The notes: a model not told the origin generated them from the sequence alone. Positions 14,493 to 27,700 are shown, counted from the stretch's first letter. The stretch: DNA of 64,000 nt from Trochalopteron elliotii (GCA_024734555.1 JANPWX010000080.1:3849419-3913418), one strand, 5' to 3'. Program-made: numbers and translations.

Positions 14493-14537
14493 TTTCTAGA
14501 TTTTTTATAATATACATATATAATTTCTAGATTTTTT
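14493..14537. repeat. Direct repeat of TTTCTAGATTTTTT, 31-bp period
   Basis: Exact 14-mers sit at 14493-14506 and 14524-14537 around an AT-alternating segment (TATAATATACATATATAA). This is a local duplication in very AT-rich DNA. Confidence 0.8.
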
Positions 14538-15166
14538 TTAAACAATCCACTTAGGATTTGGACATTCATGTGAGTTGCCAGATTGGGTAACTGCGTGGGA
14601 AACGGATTTGTAGAGAATCCATAAATTGAAAAATGTCTCTCAGTTGCCCCATGTCTGGGTCAGAAAAGAGCATAATCCAACATAACTGGATACCACTTTG
14701 GATATAACTGTGTGTCTGGGGTGTTTGAAGTCTGTAGGGAAGAGAATGAAGACTCTGTTACTTAAGGTATGTGATACAAGTGATACTTCAAAATTTTGCC
14801 TGAGCTTGAAGTACTAAAACAATAGCTTGAATCTGAGTTTCCCTTCTTCATATTAATAATGCCTGAAGAGGTTTGCATACTCTTGGCCTAAACTTTTGAA
14901 GTGGAGGGAATTCAGTGGAAGCAAAGTACATGAGCTTGCTTCAAAATTCAGTCTTAAAACTATAAACATTTAATATAGAGAATTCTTTATTTCTGCATTG
15001 CTTCTAGCTGGCTCTGGAGAGGGAGCCTCTTCAAGAACCATCAAAGCGGAAGCAGCCAAGCAAAGAAATTTTGAAATGACAGGTCTGTCCAGAATGTTTG
15101 TGGTCTAATGAAATCAGTAGGTTGCTTCATACAGTCTCCTCCAATAATATCAGCTTTCAGCTAATG

Positions 15167-15190
15167 TATGACCTCTCAGGGGAGGTCATA
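15167..15190. repeat. Perfect 9-bp hairpin, 6-nt loop
   Basis: TATGACCTC (15167-15175) pairs exactly with GAGGTCATA (15182-15190) around the loop TCAGGG. Each arm carries an AGGTCA-type hexamer (GAGGTCA and its complement), so this is also an everted nuclear-receptor-like half-site pair. Binding is not shown by sequence alone. Confidence 0.8.
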
Positions 15191-16669
15191 ATAGGAACAC
15201 CAGCTGGATTTGGCCATAGAGTACAAATAAGCCTTTCCAAAATGTAGTATTAAATACTACCTTTACCTTACTTCCTTTTAGATGGAAATTTTCAAAGTTT
15301 TTAAAAAAATTTAAAAGACAGTAATAGAGCTGGCTTGTCAATTTGGATTTTACTGACTTCCATAGCTCTAAGCATTACTATACCACAAATAATATTTTAC
15401 ATGCTGAATGTGGCCAGTGGATATTTATTCACATCACAGAGTTTGGCTCAGTTCACCACACTTGGCAGTCTTTAGTCAAAAAAGACCAAAAACTGGAATA
15501 GCGGAAGGGTTGCAGGTCAAGACTTGCTCACTGGCAAAGTGTTGTGAGGAAGTCTGTGCAGTGCCTGTCTATTTTATACTATGCTCTCATGCTGTCAGTC
15601 CTTTATTTTCATGAATACAAAAATCATCCAAAATGTCAAATATATATATTATGTGTGAATGTCTGTATTATACTTGATGGAAGTTGTCTTGTAGAATGCC
15701 AGATACTGAAATTCTTACATAGTCCCTGTGAGGGGATCATTTACAAAGCAAGGTGCCAATTATTACAGCTGTTTTTCATGGCATTTCACAGGGGTTTCTT
15801 TTGTTGATGAAGCTCACATAGCATATGTATTCTTTTGCATGTCTAACTGGAGCTATGGAAATTTATATTTAATGCATAAGCAGAATGTAGATTTCTACTT
15901 TATAGGTATGTGATGTAGCTGAAAGAAATTGTTTTCTCTTACTGCTTAAAAAATAATGCTTTAAAAAGAGCTTCACTAAAAAGATATATCTAAAATTACG
16001 TCATTTCTGAAGGTGGGAGCAGTTTGTCTATAAAATGAATAATATTACAAGGCAAATAGTGGGCTCCTAAGGTGAATGACCAGATACATGTGCCATCAGC
16101 TGTAATGGTATCTATAGTCTGATGCTATAATAACAGTTTTTACCAAATCTACAAACATTAGTAGGTAATGCAACGCAAGAAACTGATTGGTACTGGCTGC
16201 TGTTATTGAAATTATGCTATGCCTTTCTGAAGACAGGATTGGAGACTTTGTGTATTTATCAGTAAGAGACATTTACATTGACACTGACTGACAATGTCCT
16301 ATTGAGCTTCCCTGAAAAGTTCATTGTGACATTTATTCACACCTAATTAGCACCTCTTGGGATTAATATATCATTTTATCAAGTTAATGCAGCCTTAGTA
16401 TAAAAAGATGTAAATTCAATATGATAACAACGCGTACCTGGATATTTTAATTAATCTGCCTAAACTGAACATGCCAGTCCAAATTTATAATGATCAAGCT
16501 TCAAACTCTCTATGGAATTCTCAGAATGTTAATTGGCTATTTTACTAGTGAATGCTCTCCTTGTTGTTCAAGTAGTTCCTAGAAGCCCTGTTGACCCTGA
16601 CGGCAGATAATATAAGAGGAAAATCTGTACTTTAATACACTTACGGAGTAAATAATACACCAGATTGAA

Positions 16670-16720
16670 GTATAAATAATATACTAAGTATAAATTATAT
16701 ACTAAGTATAAGTAATATTT
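16670..16720. repeat. 18-bp AT-rich tandem repeat, about 2.8 copies
   Basis: The units GTATAAATAATATACTAA (16670-16687), GTATAAATTATATACTAA (16688-16705) and a partial GTATAAGTAATATTT (16706-16720) follow head to tail. Copies differ at one or two bases. It is a small minisatellite within non-coding sequence. Confidence 0.9.
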
Positions 16721-19700
16721 AACACAGCTTGGGTAAATCAAAGCAAGAGCTTGTGATATGTTTCATCAATTGATTCTTTATTTAAGGTTCTTTTCTTTAC
16801 ACTGGACCTTTTTTATGTAGGTGAGAAAGCTACAAAGAGCACTGTTGTACTACAGAAATACAACATTTTCAGAACTATTGAAGGCATTCTTCACAAGGAC
16901 ACAACCTATGTAGATACTACTATTTCTTCTTCACAATGTGTTGTTTTCTCTATTTATTATTTGTTTTCAAATAACTAAATCCTTGAGTGCCAAAAGGAAG
17001 CTGAAATGCTCTTCTTATAAATCTTATCTATTTTTACAGGATTTTTGTCGATAATATGATTTGCATGGGGGATAATTCACAAGCTGTTAGTATTTCATAA
17101 GCTTTATAAAACATGGGTTTTACAGGTAAAATAAAGCTTATAGGCAAAATTATGTCTGAGTTCCATTATGGATAATATTTCTCAGGTCGACTGGTGCTGT
17201 GTTCCCTTTCATCAGAGTCTACGTCTACACTGAGAATTAGTTCAACACAATAGCTGCAGATCCTGCAGTTTTAGAAGGTTAAAGTTGATTCTTTTGTTTC
17301 TTGCTTTGCTAGATGTCCATTGTCTCTGAACTTGTGATTCAACAAACTGTCAGGATTATATTTGTTTCCTTTGGTTTTGTTGTTAGCAAAATAAAAAATT
17401 GAATTTTCAATGTTTGAAGCAAGTATATCAAAAATGTGATTAAGAATCTCTAAAATAGGAAAGATGTTAATTTCAAAAGTCCTTCTTCAGTGCAGTGGAA
17501 GAAGAAGGCAGATTTAAAGAAAGCATGCTTTTTCATATAAAACAATGAAAGGCATTACCATTTGTAAAACATGGTTTCCTGGAGGATGAGACACCCAGAG
17601 TTTAACCAGGTTTAGGAGGAAGTGGCATGTCACATAAGATATTTGGTGAGCACCATTGCTTTCAACTGCTGTTCTTGATAAGGGAGAGCTGAAAATAATA
17701 TGGCACTTGAGAGATATCAGGCTGCACAAACGATATATGAAAATGTACATTGGAAAGCAAGCATGTCCCTTCAGTGCTATTTCAGTGCATGACCACTACT
17801 ATAACACTTAATTTTGCTATGCAGTGTTTCAGATGAGAGCAACTGCTTTGTGAATATATTCTTGGGTCCTGATTGTATCTTACCAATATGTCCTGAATAA
17901 TGCCACTTCCAATATACTTGCATTTTCAACGTAGGAGAGCAACAAAAATACACACATTTTACTTTGTTTGCTAGACAGGTGTTTTTTTGGTGGTGTATCA
18001 TCTTCCATTAGGAAAGGATGCCTTTTTCATTCCAGTGTGAAAGTTCAAATCCTATCTTTTTTCAATGATAATAAGAACTAACGCCTTGTTCCTTATTCGT
18101 ACTCTGTCATTTGGTGTTAATGTGTGAGGTTTGAGTGCCGTGAAGCACAATTTTTCTAATTGCTCACACTGTGAAAAAACATTTTTAACACTCTTCAGCC
18201 ATACATTTAGGCAACTTTTCTGTAATTTAAACAGATTTTATTTCATTTGTGCTTTTTGAAATGCATATAGATGTGAGCAGGAAGGGGTCAAATTTTGGGT
18301 TTGTCTTTCTTGTAAGTTCATTTGAAAGCTTTTCAGTTCAACAGGCTTTACATTTGCAGTGATATACCTGAAAACTGAATTAATCTCTGGAAATCTGTCT
18401 ATTCTCTGATGCTTTAAGTTGTGGTGTAGAGATGCTTTTTTTTTTTTAACTAAAACCCAAGAAGCACAATTTAATTGCAATTTTATGCACAAAGAGAAAT
18501 AATTTTCTTCCTGACTGACAGATTCTAAATGGTTGTCACTTGTAAAGTACATAACTATCACTTTCAGGTAGTTTTGTTCGAGTTATGTGAGCATTGCAGT
18601 TTCTTGTGAAAGTTACAGAAAAAAGTGATATTTACCTTAAAAAAGAAATAACATATACTTCTATCATGGTGAGGGAAGGGAATGAAAACAGTGTCACACT
18701 GCTAAGTTAATTTTATTGAGTGAACCAACCAAGGGGCAGGTGATACCAAAAATGCTTTTCACATCATAGACATAGATGAAAAAAATTCAAATTAATTCTT
18801 TTTGCTGCCTTCAAATTGCAACCAAAAATATATTGTACAAGCACATTTTATTGAAGCCTGTATTTCCCAACACAAATACCTCAGTTAATAAACCTGTGAA
18901 TATGCTGTACTTTTGCAAAACTGAGGTATAGCAAAACTTTATTGTGAGCTAGTTATTTTTAGAAAGAAAGTTCATGTCAATATTGTGTGAAAAATTATTA
19001 AACTCTTCAGCTCCTTTCTCAGGTCTCTAGCTGAAAAATAAAAAGTAATGCTTGAAATTTCTTGATGCATTTCCATCTTCAAATTTTAACATGGACAATG
19101 TTTTTTCTTCTTTGAAGATGCTGAAAGAAATGTAGAGAGACTAAGTAATTATGGGGAAGTAATAGAAAATTACTTGTAAGATTTTTGTGCTATTCTATGG
19201 TCCTTTGCTCAGGTTCTATAAAAATAGTTGTGAAATCGCACGGTAAATTAAGGTCCTGGGATAGTGGATTAAAACCTGTGCAAGTAATTCTCCTGATGTG
19301 AACAATCACTTTGGCTTCTTCAGTCAAATAATGAGCCTATTTTAAAATTCACTAAAGGAAATCTTAGGGTTTCCAGCATTAGGCTAAAAATAATTGTCAG
19401 TGTGAAAAGAAAGGTTCAGAAAAATTGGTTTTCTGTATTGCAAGCACATGACTTTTTTGGAAGTAAGATTTTGTAGTACATTTCTCATACTTCATAGTTG
19501 CATTGTTATGAAAGTTTTAGTTTCCTGAGATTAGATGTTAGCCAGCATGGGGTCTTATTTTTATTACTCACTTTATCATGTAGGTAACCTAGAGATAATC
19601 CAGAGAGCAGAATCTCACTTGTAGTGGTGTAGATGTATTGACTGAGCCATGGTTTTGAAAAGGTCAACAGGATAAGACAGACAAAAGAAGGTGTTATCTT

Positions 19701-20390
19701 CATTTCATGTGCAGAGAACAGGGACAGAGAAAAGGCAAGTTGAAGCCAAAATTTCAGCCATGATGCCAAAGTGATATATATTCTAATTTTCCAGTATCAA
19801 GTGCTGTGGGTAAAAATATTTATAATATTGTGAGTGACTGTCTTAAACCTGTTTTTCATTTGAAAATGTCTTCTCTCAGGGACATACTATTTTCCACAGA
19901 AAATTTTATAGTGTGAGTTCAGGAAAATCTCTTTGAATTCTTTGTAAAGCAGAGGTCAGATTCAGCAGTTTGATGTGCTATCAAAAGTTGGGCATATAGA
20001 TATAACACTAACTTTTTAATTGTCATCTGGATCTGTCTTAGATTACAGAAAAATACAGCTTTATTGTATTCTGTGTTTCCAGTGATTAAGATCTTTTCTT
20101 AAATGCGTAATTTTTCAAATTTGCTGATTTGAATGGATCTGTCAATCCCAGGTCCAAATATTTAGGAGGTGTTGAATTTATGTTGAAATTTTAACAGAGA
20201 TTAATATTATTTCATGTCCTGTGAGATGAATATTTGCACAGCTGGCCTCCATGTTACTTCTAGCGTTGCTGGTCTTAGTCTCGGGGTTCAAATTTATCAG
20301 AATTTCTGAATTTCTAAGGAAAGAGATTTCATGTGTCTACAAAAGAGTTGGGTTTTCACAGTGAAGCTCTCTAAGTAGTCTATTTTATGC

Positions 20391-20412
20391 AATATAATTG
20401 GAATATAATTGG
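20391..20412. repeat. 11-bp exact tandem duplication
   Basis: AATATAATTGG is present twice in direct succession (20391-20401 and 20402-20412). Confidence 0.85.
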
Positions 20413-21215
20413 AATAAAAACTTACCTTTCCTTATGTTTAGAAACTTGAACTGAATTTCCACAAATGATCTAAATTTTCTTAAGAAATGTTTTATGCAAC
20501 TGATGTTAAAATCACTGCTTTTTTTTTAATTTTCATCCCAAATTTAGAAGAAAGATAAATATGATGCGGACAAGACATTTTCACTTTGACTATACCTGAT
20601 TGCTTTTAAAAGCTGTTTGATTATTTTTTGCTTTGTGTCTTTTTAGTAAGTAGGCAATAAAATATATATTTGCATTCATCTTGTAGACCATGAGCTGGCA
20701 TTTTGGATGTAATGTGCATGTTAAATTCATAATCTGTGTATGCTTGAAAAGAGGGCCTCGAAGCTGTTCACCAGCTTAAATTAAAATCCTGGAGAATATT
20801 TGCTGTATAATTTTAAGTGTTAAACTTTAAAATGGTTCGTTTGAGCAGTCACTGAGAGAATTCAAAGATCCTAAGACAGTCCTTGACAACACCCTTGGGA
20901 CTCTTTTCATAGAAGTTCATGGTATAGAAAGCTTTGGCTCTGGGTTTCCTCCTGCCTTCATGTGATGCAATGAAGGCTTTAATGACATGAGAGTTATAAT
21001 CCCATGGCAAAGTACTTTATAAAAATATCCCAAAGGGTTGTTTATCTTCTCCTCCTCAAACACAAAGTATTCAAAATTCACTCCAGCTCTGTAAGGAAAA
21101 TGTATTCCTCTTGCCTTTAAGATTCTTGTAAAGTTCTTGCCTTTGTGGCACCCTGTTTGAGAAGAAGGCATTAAAAGAAAAGGAAGCAATTATTATAATA
21201 CACAACACAGCCTAG

Positions 21216-21220
21216 CATCC
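21216..21220. repeat. Candidate left target-site duplication of the solo LTR
   Basis: CATCC lies immediately before the LTR TG terminus and CATCT (21769-21773) immediately after its CA terminus. Four of five bases match. A 5-bp duplication is usual for ERV-L-type and several other ERV integrations. One mismatch fits an older insertion. Confidence 0.5.
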
Positions 21221-21340
21221 TGTCCTGGGTTGTAGGATAGGATGTGCACAAAGTATTCTATCACCATCTTCATGAACTGTTGAATCCAGTTGTTGGAGCA
21301 GTGTTTACCCAGGCCCCCCACCCTCTGGGCTATCTTCTGT

Positions 21341-21418
21341 TAATGGCCCATCAAATGCCTGCTGCACGACTCATCCATAACTCCCTCTGGGAGTTATCTC
21401 TCTTTAATGGGCCATCAA
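21341..21418 (+). repeat. Imperfect direct duplication inside the LTR U3 region
   Basis: TAATGGCCCATCAA (21341-21354) recurs as TAATGGGCCATCAA (21405-21418), 64 bp later. After each copy comes a related CTG...GACTCAT segment (near 21361-21374 and 21425-21438). Such U3 repeats often carry enhancer sites in retroviral LTRs. That role here is inference. Confidence 0.75.
21378..21396 (+). repeat. 8-bp perfect hairpin within LTR
   Basis: TAACTCCC (21378-21385) and GGGAGTTA (21389-21396) are exact complements around the loop TCT, lying between the two U3 repeat copies. Confidence 0.8.
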
Positions 21419-21490
21419 GGACCCCCTGTATGACTCATTATCCCATTGTGAAATGCTCTCCCCAGGGGGAGGAGCCAAGCATTCTCACCT

Positions 21491-21500
21491 GGATATAATC
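21491..21500 (+). promoter_or_regulatory. TATA-like box of the LTR promoter
   Basis: GGATATAATC sits about 270 bp upstream of the LTR end and about 220 bp upstream of the ATTAAA signal, which is a reasonable place for the U3/R promoter. Activity is not demonstrable from sequence. Confidence 0.45.
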
Positions 21501-21711
21501 TGGGATTTGGGACAGTACAAGCAGCCCTTACCCCCCTGAATTCCCAGAGGACCAGAGCTACCAGACCTTTCTACGGGATCACTGCTTCAGGAAGACCCCT
21601 GCATCTGGGCTGCTTCCATCATCCTGCTCAGGCTGTATTCTGACTCTTGTCAGTGGTCTTTTATATTATTGCATTTATTTTATTTTATTTTACTCTTTTT
21701 CCTTTCTTCTT

Positions 21712-21717
21712 ATTAAA
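21712..21717 (+). promoter_or_regulatory. Poly(A) signal ATTAAA in the LTR
   Basis: ATTAAA lies after a T-rich stretch and before the final roughly 50 bp of the LTR, as expected for R-region polyadenylation. Confidence 0.5.
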
Positions 21718-24700
21718 TTATGTTTCTGACTTGGAGCCTCTCACTCATTTTGCTTTCAAACCACTACACATCTGAATCCACAGACATTAAGTATGTCAGT
21801 TGTCTTCTCATAAGCATATAGTGATGCCATTGACATTACAGCTCAGTATAAAAAAAGGTAGAATATAAAGAAACCTAAATGCTTTCCTTAAAAAATGGAT
21901 CTGGAACTGTTTCTTCTTCTAAACTATATTTCCTGCTGAGAAATGTAATTTCCTTAATATGTCAGGCCACTAGACAATATTTTTTTGTATTCATAGGACT
22001 TTTGCAAGCCCTGTTTTGTCTTTGGTTGTAATGAAACTGCTTGTGAGTTGACACAGTATATTTTGGTTTTGCATCAAGTATGTAGCACATTATAAGGGGT
22101 AAGTAAAGTAAACTCCAGTTATCCCTCAGCTTTGAAGGCTTTGTATTAACTGACCAACTTAGATTCAGAAATTTCATAATCATATTTTTCCCGTTCTCAA
22201 TGGTTTTCTGATAAAATGAAAATAAGTAAGCCTTGCAGTGCCACATAGACTGGAGGAGTATTTGCACAAAATAAATTCAAGTATTGTTGTTATGACTATT
22301 ATTTTCTGGCTTTATAGTCATCAGTATGGCAGTATGATATTTTACCTAACAGACACATAAGTCACTATTCAGCAACAGTGTATTATGGGAAAGTTTGCAG
22401 ATGCCAAAGCTGTTTTGAATGTAAAGTTCTTGTTCTTCTTTAGTGTTTGTTTTGGATTAAGTTCTTTGCTTTCACCCAAGGTTGAGATAAACCTCCTTTT
22501 GTTCACTGTAAAAAAGAGATACTCATGTTCATGCTAGAAACTCCTAATGATTTAGGTTTGTGTGAAATATAAGCAGGAAGGGGTGAAAAGATCTTCCCCT
22601 GCTGCATTCCAGGAGGACATCAGGTAAAGCAGCAATATGGATGTAACACATTGACTTAGTAGGCTGTAAAGCCTCTGCCCTCCACATTCTTGTCTAGTGC
22701 CCCTTTGAACTCAAAACAAGCAAACAACACCCCTAGACAGTTAACAGGAATAGCCTCTGAGTCAGTAGGCCTGCTAAGCTTCTTCTTTACTGGAGCTTTG
22801 AAAAAGGAAAAGACAAGATGGAGCTCCATGAAAGACTATATTCTTGCAGCCACTCTAGTCAGAGAACAAAGGAAACCTCCTTTTTGTCTAATAAAGACTA
22901 AAGGGAAGAAAGAGACAATGTCGCTGCTAGAATTCCCTCGCTAATTGCCCAGAAAGTAAGAAAAAACCCCAGACAGTCACAGTTAAGGGGATTAAAAAAA
23001 AATCTCAGGAAAATAATGAGGAGATAAAAAAATATTTTATAATCATGTTCACTGAAGGAACCCGGCCCTCTGACATCTCCCAGTGTCTCCTACACTATAA
23101 GGGAGAGTTAAGGGACAGCTTCATAAAAAGAAAACTGTTCTGTAATTGTATTTATTGAGAAAGTAAATAGATTCCTGCACAGCAGAGGATGTTAGACAGC
23201 ACGACATTCATCATGCCGTGATACTTTGTCTTTTCTGCTGTAATTTTAGTTCTTTCTTATATTTGAAGGGGAAAATTCCACTAATATTACAATATATTAC
23301 AACTTCCACCATTCTTGCAATGGTACCTGCTGAATGCTCTGGAATAGACTTTCTGAATAAATGAGAACTCTTAAATGAGTTATATCAACATTTTGCTTTG
23401 GGGAAATGAATGTAATAAGAGCAATAAAATAACCTCAGATACACTTTGGGAAGCTTATATCAGCAATATTCAGTTTTCGTACAACAGTGAAAAACAATCT
23501 GCTTTCCAGCAACTTCCCCTATTATCAGTCTGCAGCAATGACAGCTGCAGCCAGTTGAAATCTTTTCTTCTTAGTATCCTCATCCAGCTGTTTTTCCAAT
23601 CCAGCCAGTTTATGTAGCCTTCTGGATTTGTGTAAAGAAAACCGAGAGAGAAAAACAGAAAAGAATTCCATCAGTCTCAGTCCCAAGACTCCACTTGAAC
23701 ATAATGGAGGTCATCCAAAATATCAGGCAAAGGCTGGAAGGGAGGGGTTTCACAAAGCAAGCATGAGCAAAGAGCTCTCCAGGCTTGCTATCATGAAGAA
23801 CCATACCATCAACTAATCAAGGAGTCAATATTTGTTTGTTTAAAATATCAAACACTTCTAAGGTTTGATCAAAATTCTTGCTTATGTTTCATCCCTTTGA
23901 TCTCCTCCTCTAGGGAAATACTGTCTTCCACGTTCAACATTTTAAATAAGTGCACATAGTCTTTTTACTTTAACACTGAGAAACACATCTTTAAAACTGC
24001 AGCCTGATTTCTCAGCAGTTGCATAACAGGTTGCCACGCTAATGCAGAGAAAATTTGTTATGTAAATGGATTTAAAAATTTACAAGTTAGCCCATTAACT
24101 TCAAGCAGTTCTTTGTGACATCCCTAAAACATGGTCTGTACAGAGATAGGAAAAATGGTGGAAAGTCGATCAGTATGCCAGAAAAGATTGTTTTGTATTT
24201 TTATTCCCTTTCTTTAATTTCAGCATAGTATAAATGGGTGAATTTTATTTATTATAGAATTCCTGCTTCTGCCTTAGTGATTATTTAGATTTATTATCTG
24301 AGCCTTACTGCTCGATGAAGCCAAAGTGAACAAATTGTTTACTGTTGCTTATTCGGAATCCCTTGAAACTTTATCATAAAGAATTTTTAATGAGAAGCAT
24401 GAAATTTATATGTGCAATTTGTAACTGATTTTGGTGATAACAGCATCGGGCCATAGTACATATGATAATGGGTAAATTGTGTAACCATATGATAGACAAC
24501 TTCATTTTGCACCTTTGACTTTTTTACCCGCCCCCTGCCTATGAATCCGTCTCTCCCAGGGCTTCCTCTTCAAAACTTGAAGCAGGTTCACAGACCTGTG
24601 AAGATTAAAAGAATAAAATATTATTTTAGAGCCCTCCTTTCCTTGTCCACTGGAGGTGGGATTTTCATTTCATCCAGTATAGGGAAGGAAGAATCAGTCC

Positions 24701-27700
24701 AGTGACAGCTTGCTTAGATGTTCAAATGTCATGTCTCTAAATGTGGTTAACACACATTTAGTCCACAAGGTTACAAACTGAAGTCTCAGCCATCAAGAAG
24801 GGATGATTCCCAGATACCTAATGTAACCAGGAATATTCTTCTAACAGATGACACTATTCAGATATGTGATTTTCAATCATAATGTACGTATGAAAAAAGA
24901 AAAAAGATATTTTATAAAAGTACTACTGGAATAGTCAGCATTCTACAGACAGGAAAATTTAAACTATAATGTCAATCAGTATATTTTGAAAATCCTGCCA
25001 CTTAATGTTTTGAAGGTTTTCTGTAACACACCACAGTATTGTGTGTTCCATAGCTGTTATGTACAAGATTTTGCCAGCAATTAAATGTCATGGAGTTTTA
25101 ATTTTGTAGTGGGGCAGCAATATTGAACTTGGATTTGTGCTTATGTTACCGAAATCTATATGTGTTTCTTCAAAGGAAATATATAGTTTATGTTAACAAC
25201 CAGAATAAAAGTTATGGTAATTAAGAGCTCATAACAATTCATGTGCTGATATAGACATAAGTATACATTAATATGTCTACTTATAGTAGTATTAGTTCAT
25301 TTTAACATAGTGTTTTGTATTTAGCACATGACTATAGCAGATGTCTGTAGAGCAAGAGTTACTTCTGACTCTGTCCATAGGAATTCCGTGTGTTTTAAAA
25401 AAAAGAGAATAAAATTTTGTAGTTTTTCTTCCAGTAGCAAGGACTCTTTGTTGTACTCCATGGCCAATCCCACATAAATATGGAAAAAATGGCAATTGCA
25501 GCTGGACTGAACTTCCAGATGAATAGCTTAGCCAGCTGCGAAGTCATGACCTCATCTGGTTTCCAGAGTCTTGTGTAGGACTGATTCTTGTCTGTAGAAT
25601 GTTTTTTAATCTCTTAAACCATAAAAAATTTAAAAAACCACCCAAAATACCAGTATGTCAGGACTGTATGAATACCTTGTTTGTTACATAAAATAGTTGT
25701 TATGTAGTATGTCTTAAATGAAAAGTAAATTCCCCTTGACATATAAATAGAACTCTTGCAGACCTGATGGAAAAAGGATTTAGAGAAATAACAATATTAA
25801 GCATGCCATGTGCAGGTAGGATTCTGTCAAAAGCATTTTAATGTGTCCTGAAGTTTGTCTGATAAATAATAAAAAAGAAAATATATAGTAACAACAATGT
25901 AAAAAATCAGGGGCTATAATCTTTAGCCCCATGAACCTGACTGTGCAGTGGCCTTCATGATTCTAACTGAAATCAAAGTGTCTTGCTTTGTTTCACCCAC
26001 ATGCAATGACTTTTGTAGCAATAATGTAGACACATTTGTAGACTTTCTAAATAAAGAAATGTGTGAATAATATAATTGGTTTACTTTGACCAAGAAACTC
26101 TGAATTAGGGCCACTAGTAAATGCTACAGACATGGTTTTGTTAATTATGCTTTCGTTTAAATAAGACACAGCAATGAAGCTTATGGGCTGCAGGATAGAA
26201 TCAATGGTGTAAGGCTGCATGTCTTTTTGAGTCCATCAGTCTCAAAATTATGTAAGAACTCTAGAAAAAGATTTCTCAAGATTTAAGGTTTAATTCATGC
26301 CTTTTGTGCTATTTCAAATGGACGAACTATTACTCTTCCATCTGAGAGAAAGAGGATAATGTACAATCCACAACATATTTTAAAAAATGGACCTCCTCAG
26401 ATTGCCATTATGCAGAACGGATTATCAGCAGAAACTGTGCACCACTGAAGTCAAGAGCATTCACAATCCAGAGCTGTGTTTTTGAGTTTTTCAGTAGTAT
26501 TTTGTGGTGTTCAGGCACAGTTACACTAGTCTATTACCTTAAAGACAGAGAGAGTGCACCATATGGTATCCCAAGGATATATAACTCCAAAATCAAAATA
26601 ATTATTTTAAAGTTTTACCTTAGCATAGATTAATTTATGATATCTGTACACGGAGTTCTGAATAACTATTTTGCAGTGCTGTAAACTTTGTCAATAAATT
26701 TATTATCATTTGTGGTATCATGAAACACTACAAGATTTCAAAAGAGCCGGAAAATGAGAATGTTGGAATTGTAGAATCAAAGAAGGTCAGTTCTTTCAAT
26801 TTCTCTAGCTTTGAGTTAGGCTTACAACTCCCATTATTATTAGCAGATCTATGAAGCTGAATCGAGTCTCATCTCATTTAATGAGCACAAAACTGGGAAA
26901 ATGCTCTGGTAACCTGGTTTCTTCCGTCTCTGCTTTATTATTTTTATTTTAATCCTATAGAAGTAGAAAGAAATCAAGATGAGACAGCAAGTTTTTTAAC
27001 AGTATTGGTGTTGCAGGCTGATTTGCTGTCCCAAGCAATTCAGAAATATTGCTGTAAAAATGCAAGTTATATTTAATAAAGATTAATGCAAAGTTATGTA
27101 TCCTTCTGCTAAAATATTTAATACAGCAAAACTGAATGGCGCAACATGTAGTGATTGGACCCTGAATTGCATGTGAAGTTGATGATTGTTCTTATCTCAT
27201 ATGCACTTTGCAGTATAAGACAGAAATGCTGGTAACATTAATTTTGAAGAGAGTAAGATAAAGATTCTGGAACCCAAAATTTGTGTAAAATGTTTAATTG
27301 CACATGTATCAAAAGCAAATTTTGCCGTGAGCTCATGGACCCTGAAGAAATAATTGACAGTTTGAACTGTCACTTCACAAAATCCTTGTTAGGAGGATTA
27401 TGCCCATACATGCTAATAGGCAAGAAATGGAGTTTAAGATCTGGTAAAATGAAGAAACATGATAAAATAAAAACCAGGTTTTATTATTGAGAACAGAAAT
27501 AATTTAGAAGGTTTTTTTTCTTTCTACTGAGATTCATCTCTCTAAGAGAAAAAATATCTTTTGTGTAAGGATGCAGTAGAAATAACTTGAAAATTGACCT
27601 AGGAACGTCTATCAAAGGACTTTATGCTGTATGATAGAATCAAAATAAAACATCAATGTGTAAAGGTAACAGACTATTCTTATAACAGCATCAAACTTTC

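Larger units (their letters stand above)
9787..21215. other. AT-rich non-coding stretch, no gene recognised
   Basis: Nothing protein-like is recognised. The longest frame, 12096-12455 plus strand (119 codons), has no signal peptide, domain or familiar motif, and crosses an 18-bp tandem duplication, as expected of a chance frame. Another of 107 codons (18238-18561, minus strand) is likewise featureless. Small repeats and hairpins in the interval are listed separately. The rest is unremarkable AT-rich DNA of intergenic or intronic type. Confidence 0.7.
21221..21768 (+). mobile_element. Solo ERV LTR, about 548 bp, sense orientation
   Basis: The element begins TGTCCTGGGTT and ends CAAACCACTACA, the TG...CA termini expected of an LTR. 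The start resembles avian ERV LTRs that I recall as beginning TGTCCTGG. In order it contains an internal U3-like duplication, a hairpin, GGATATAATC as a TATA-like box (21491-21500), a T-rich segment with TTTTATTTTA, and ATTAAA as a poly(A) signal (21712-21717) about 50 bp before the end. No internal retroviral genes or second LTR flank it, so it is a solo LTR left by recombination. The open frame at 21244-21498 is an accident of this element. Family assignment is from memory; LTR identity is strongly supported by structure. Confidence 0.82.

Noticed and set aside
18040..18070. AAGTTCAAATCCTATCTT, tRNA T-arm-like words
   Set aside because: No A-box, anticodon stem or acceptor pairing in the surrounding 80 bases.
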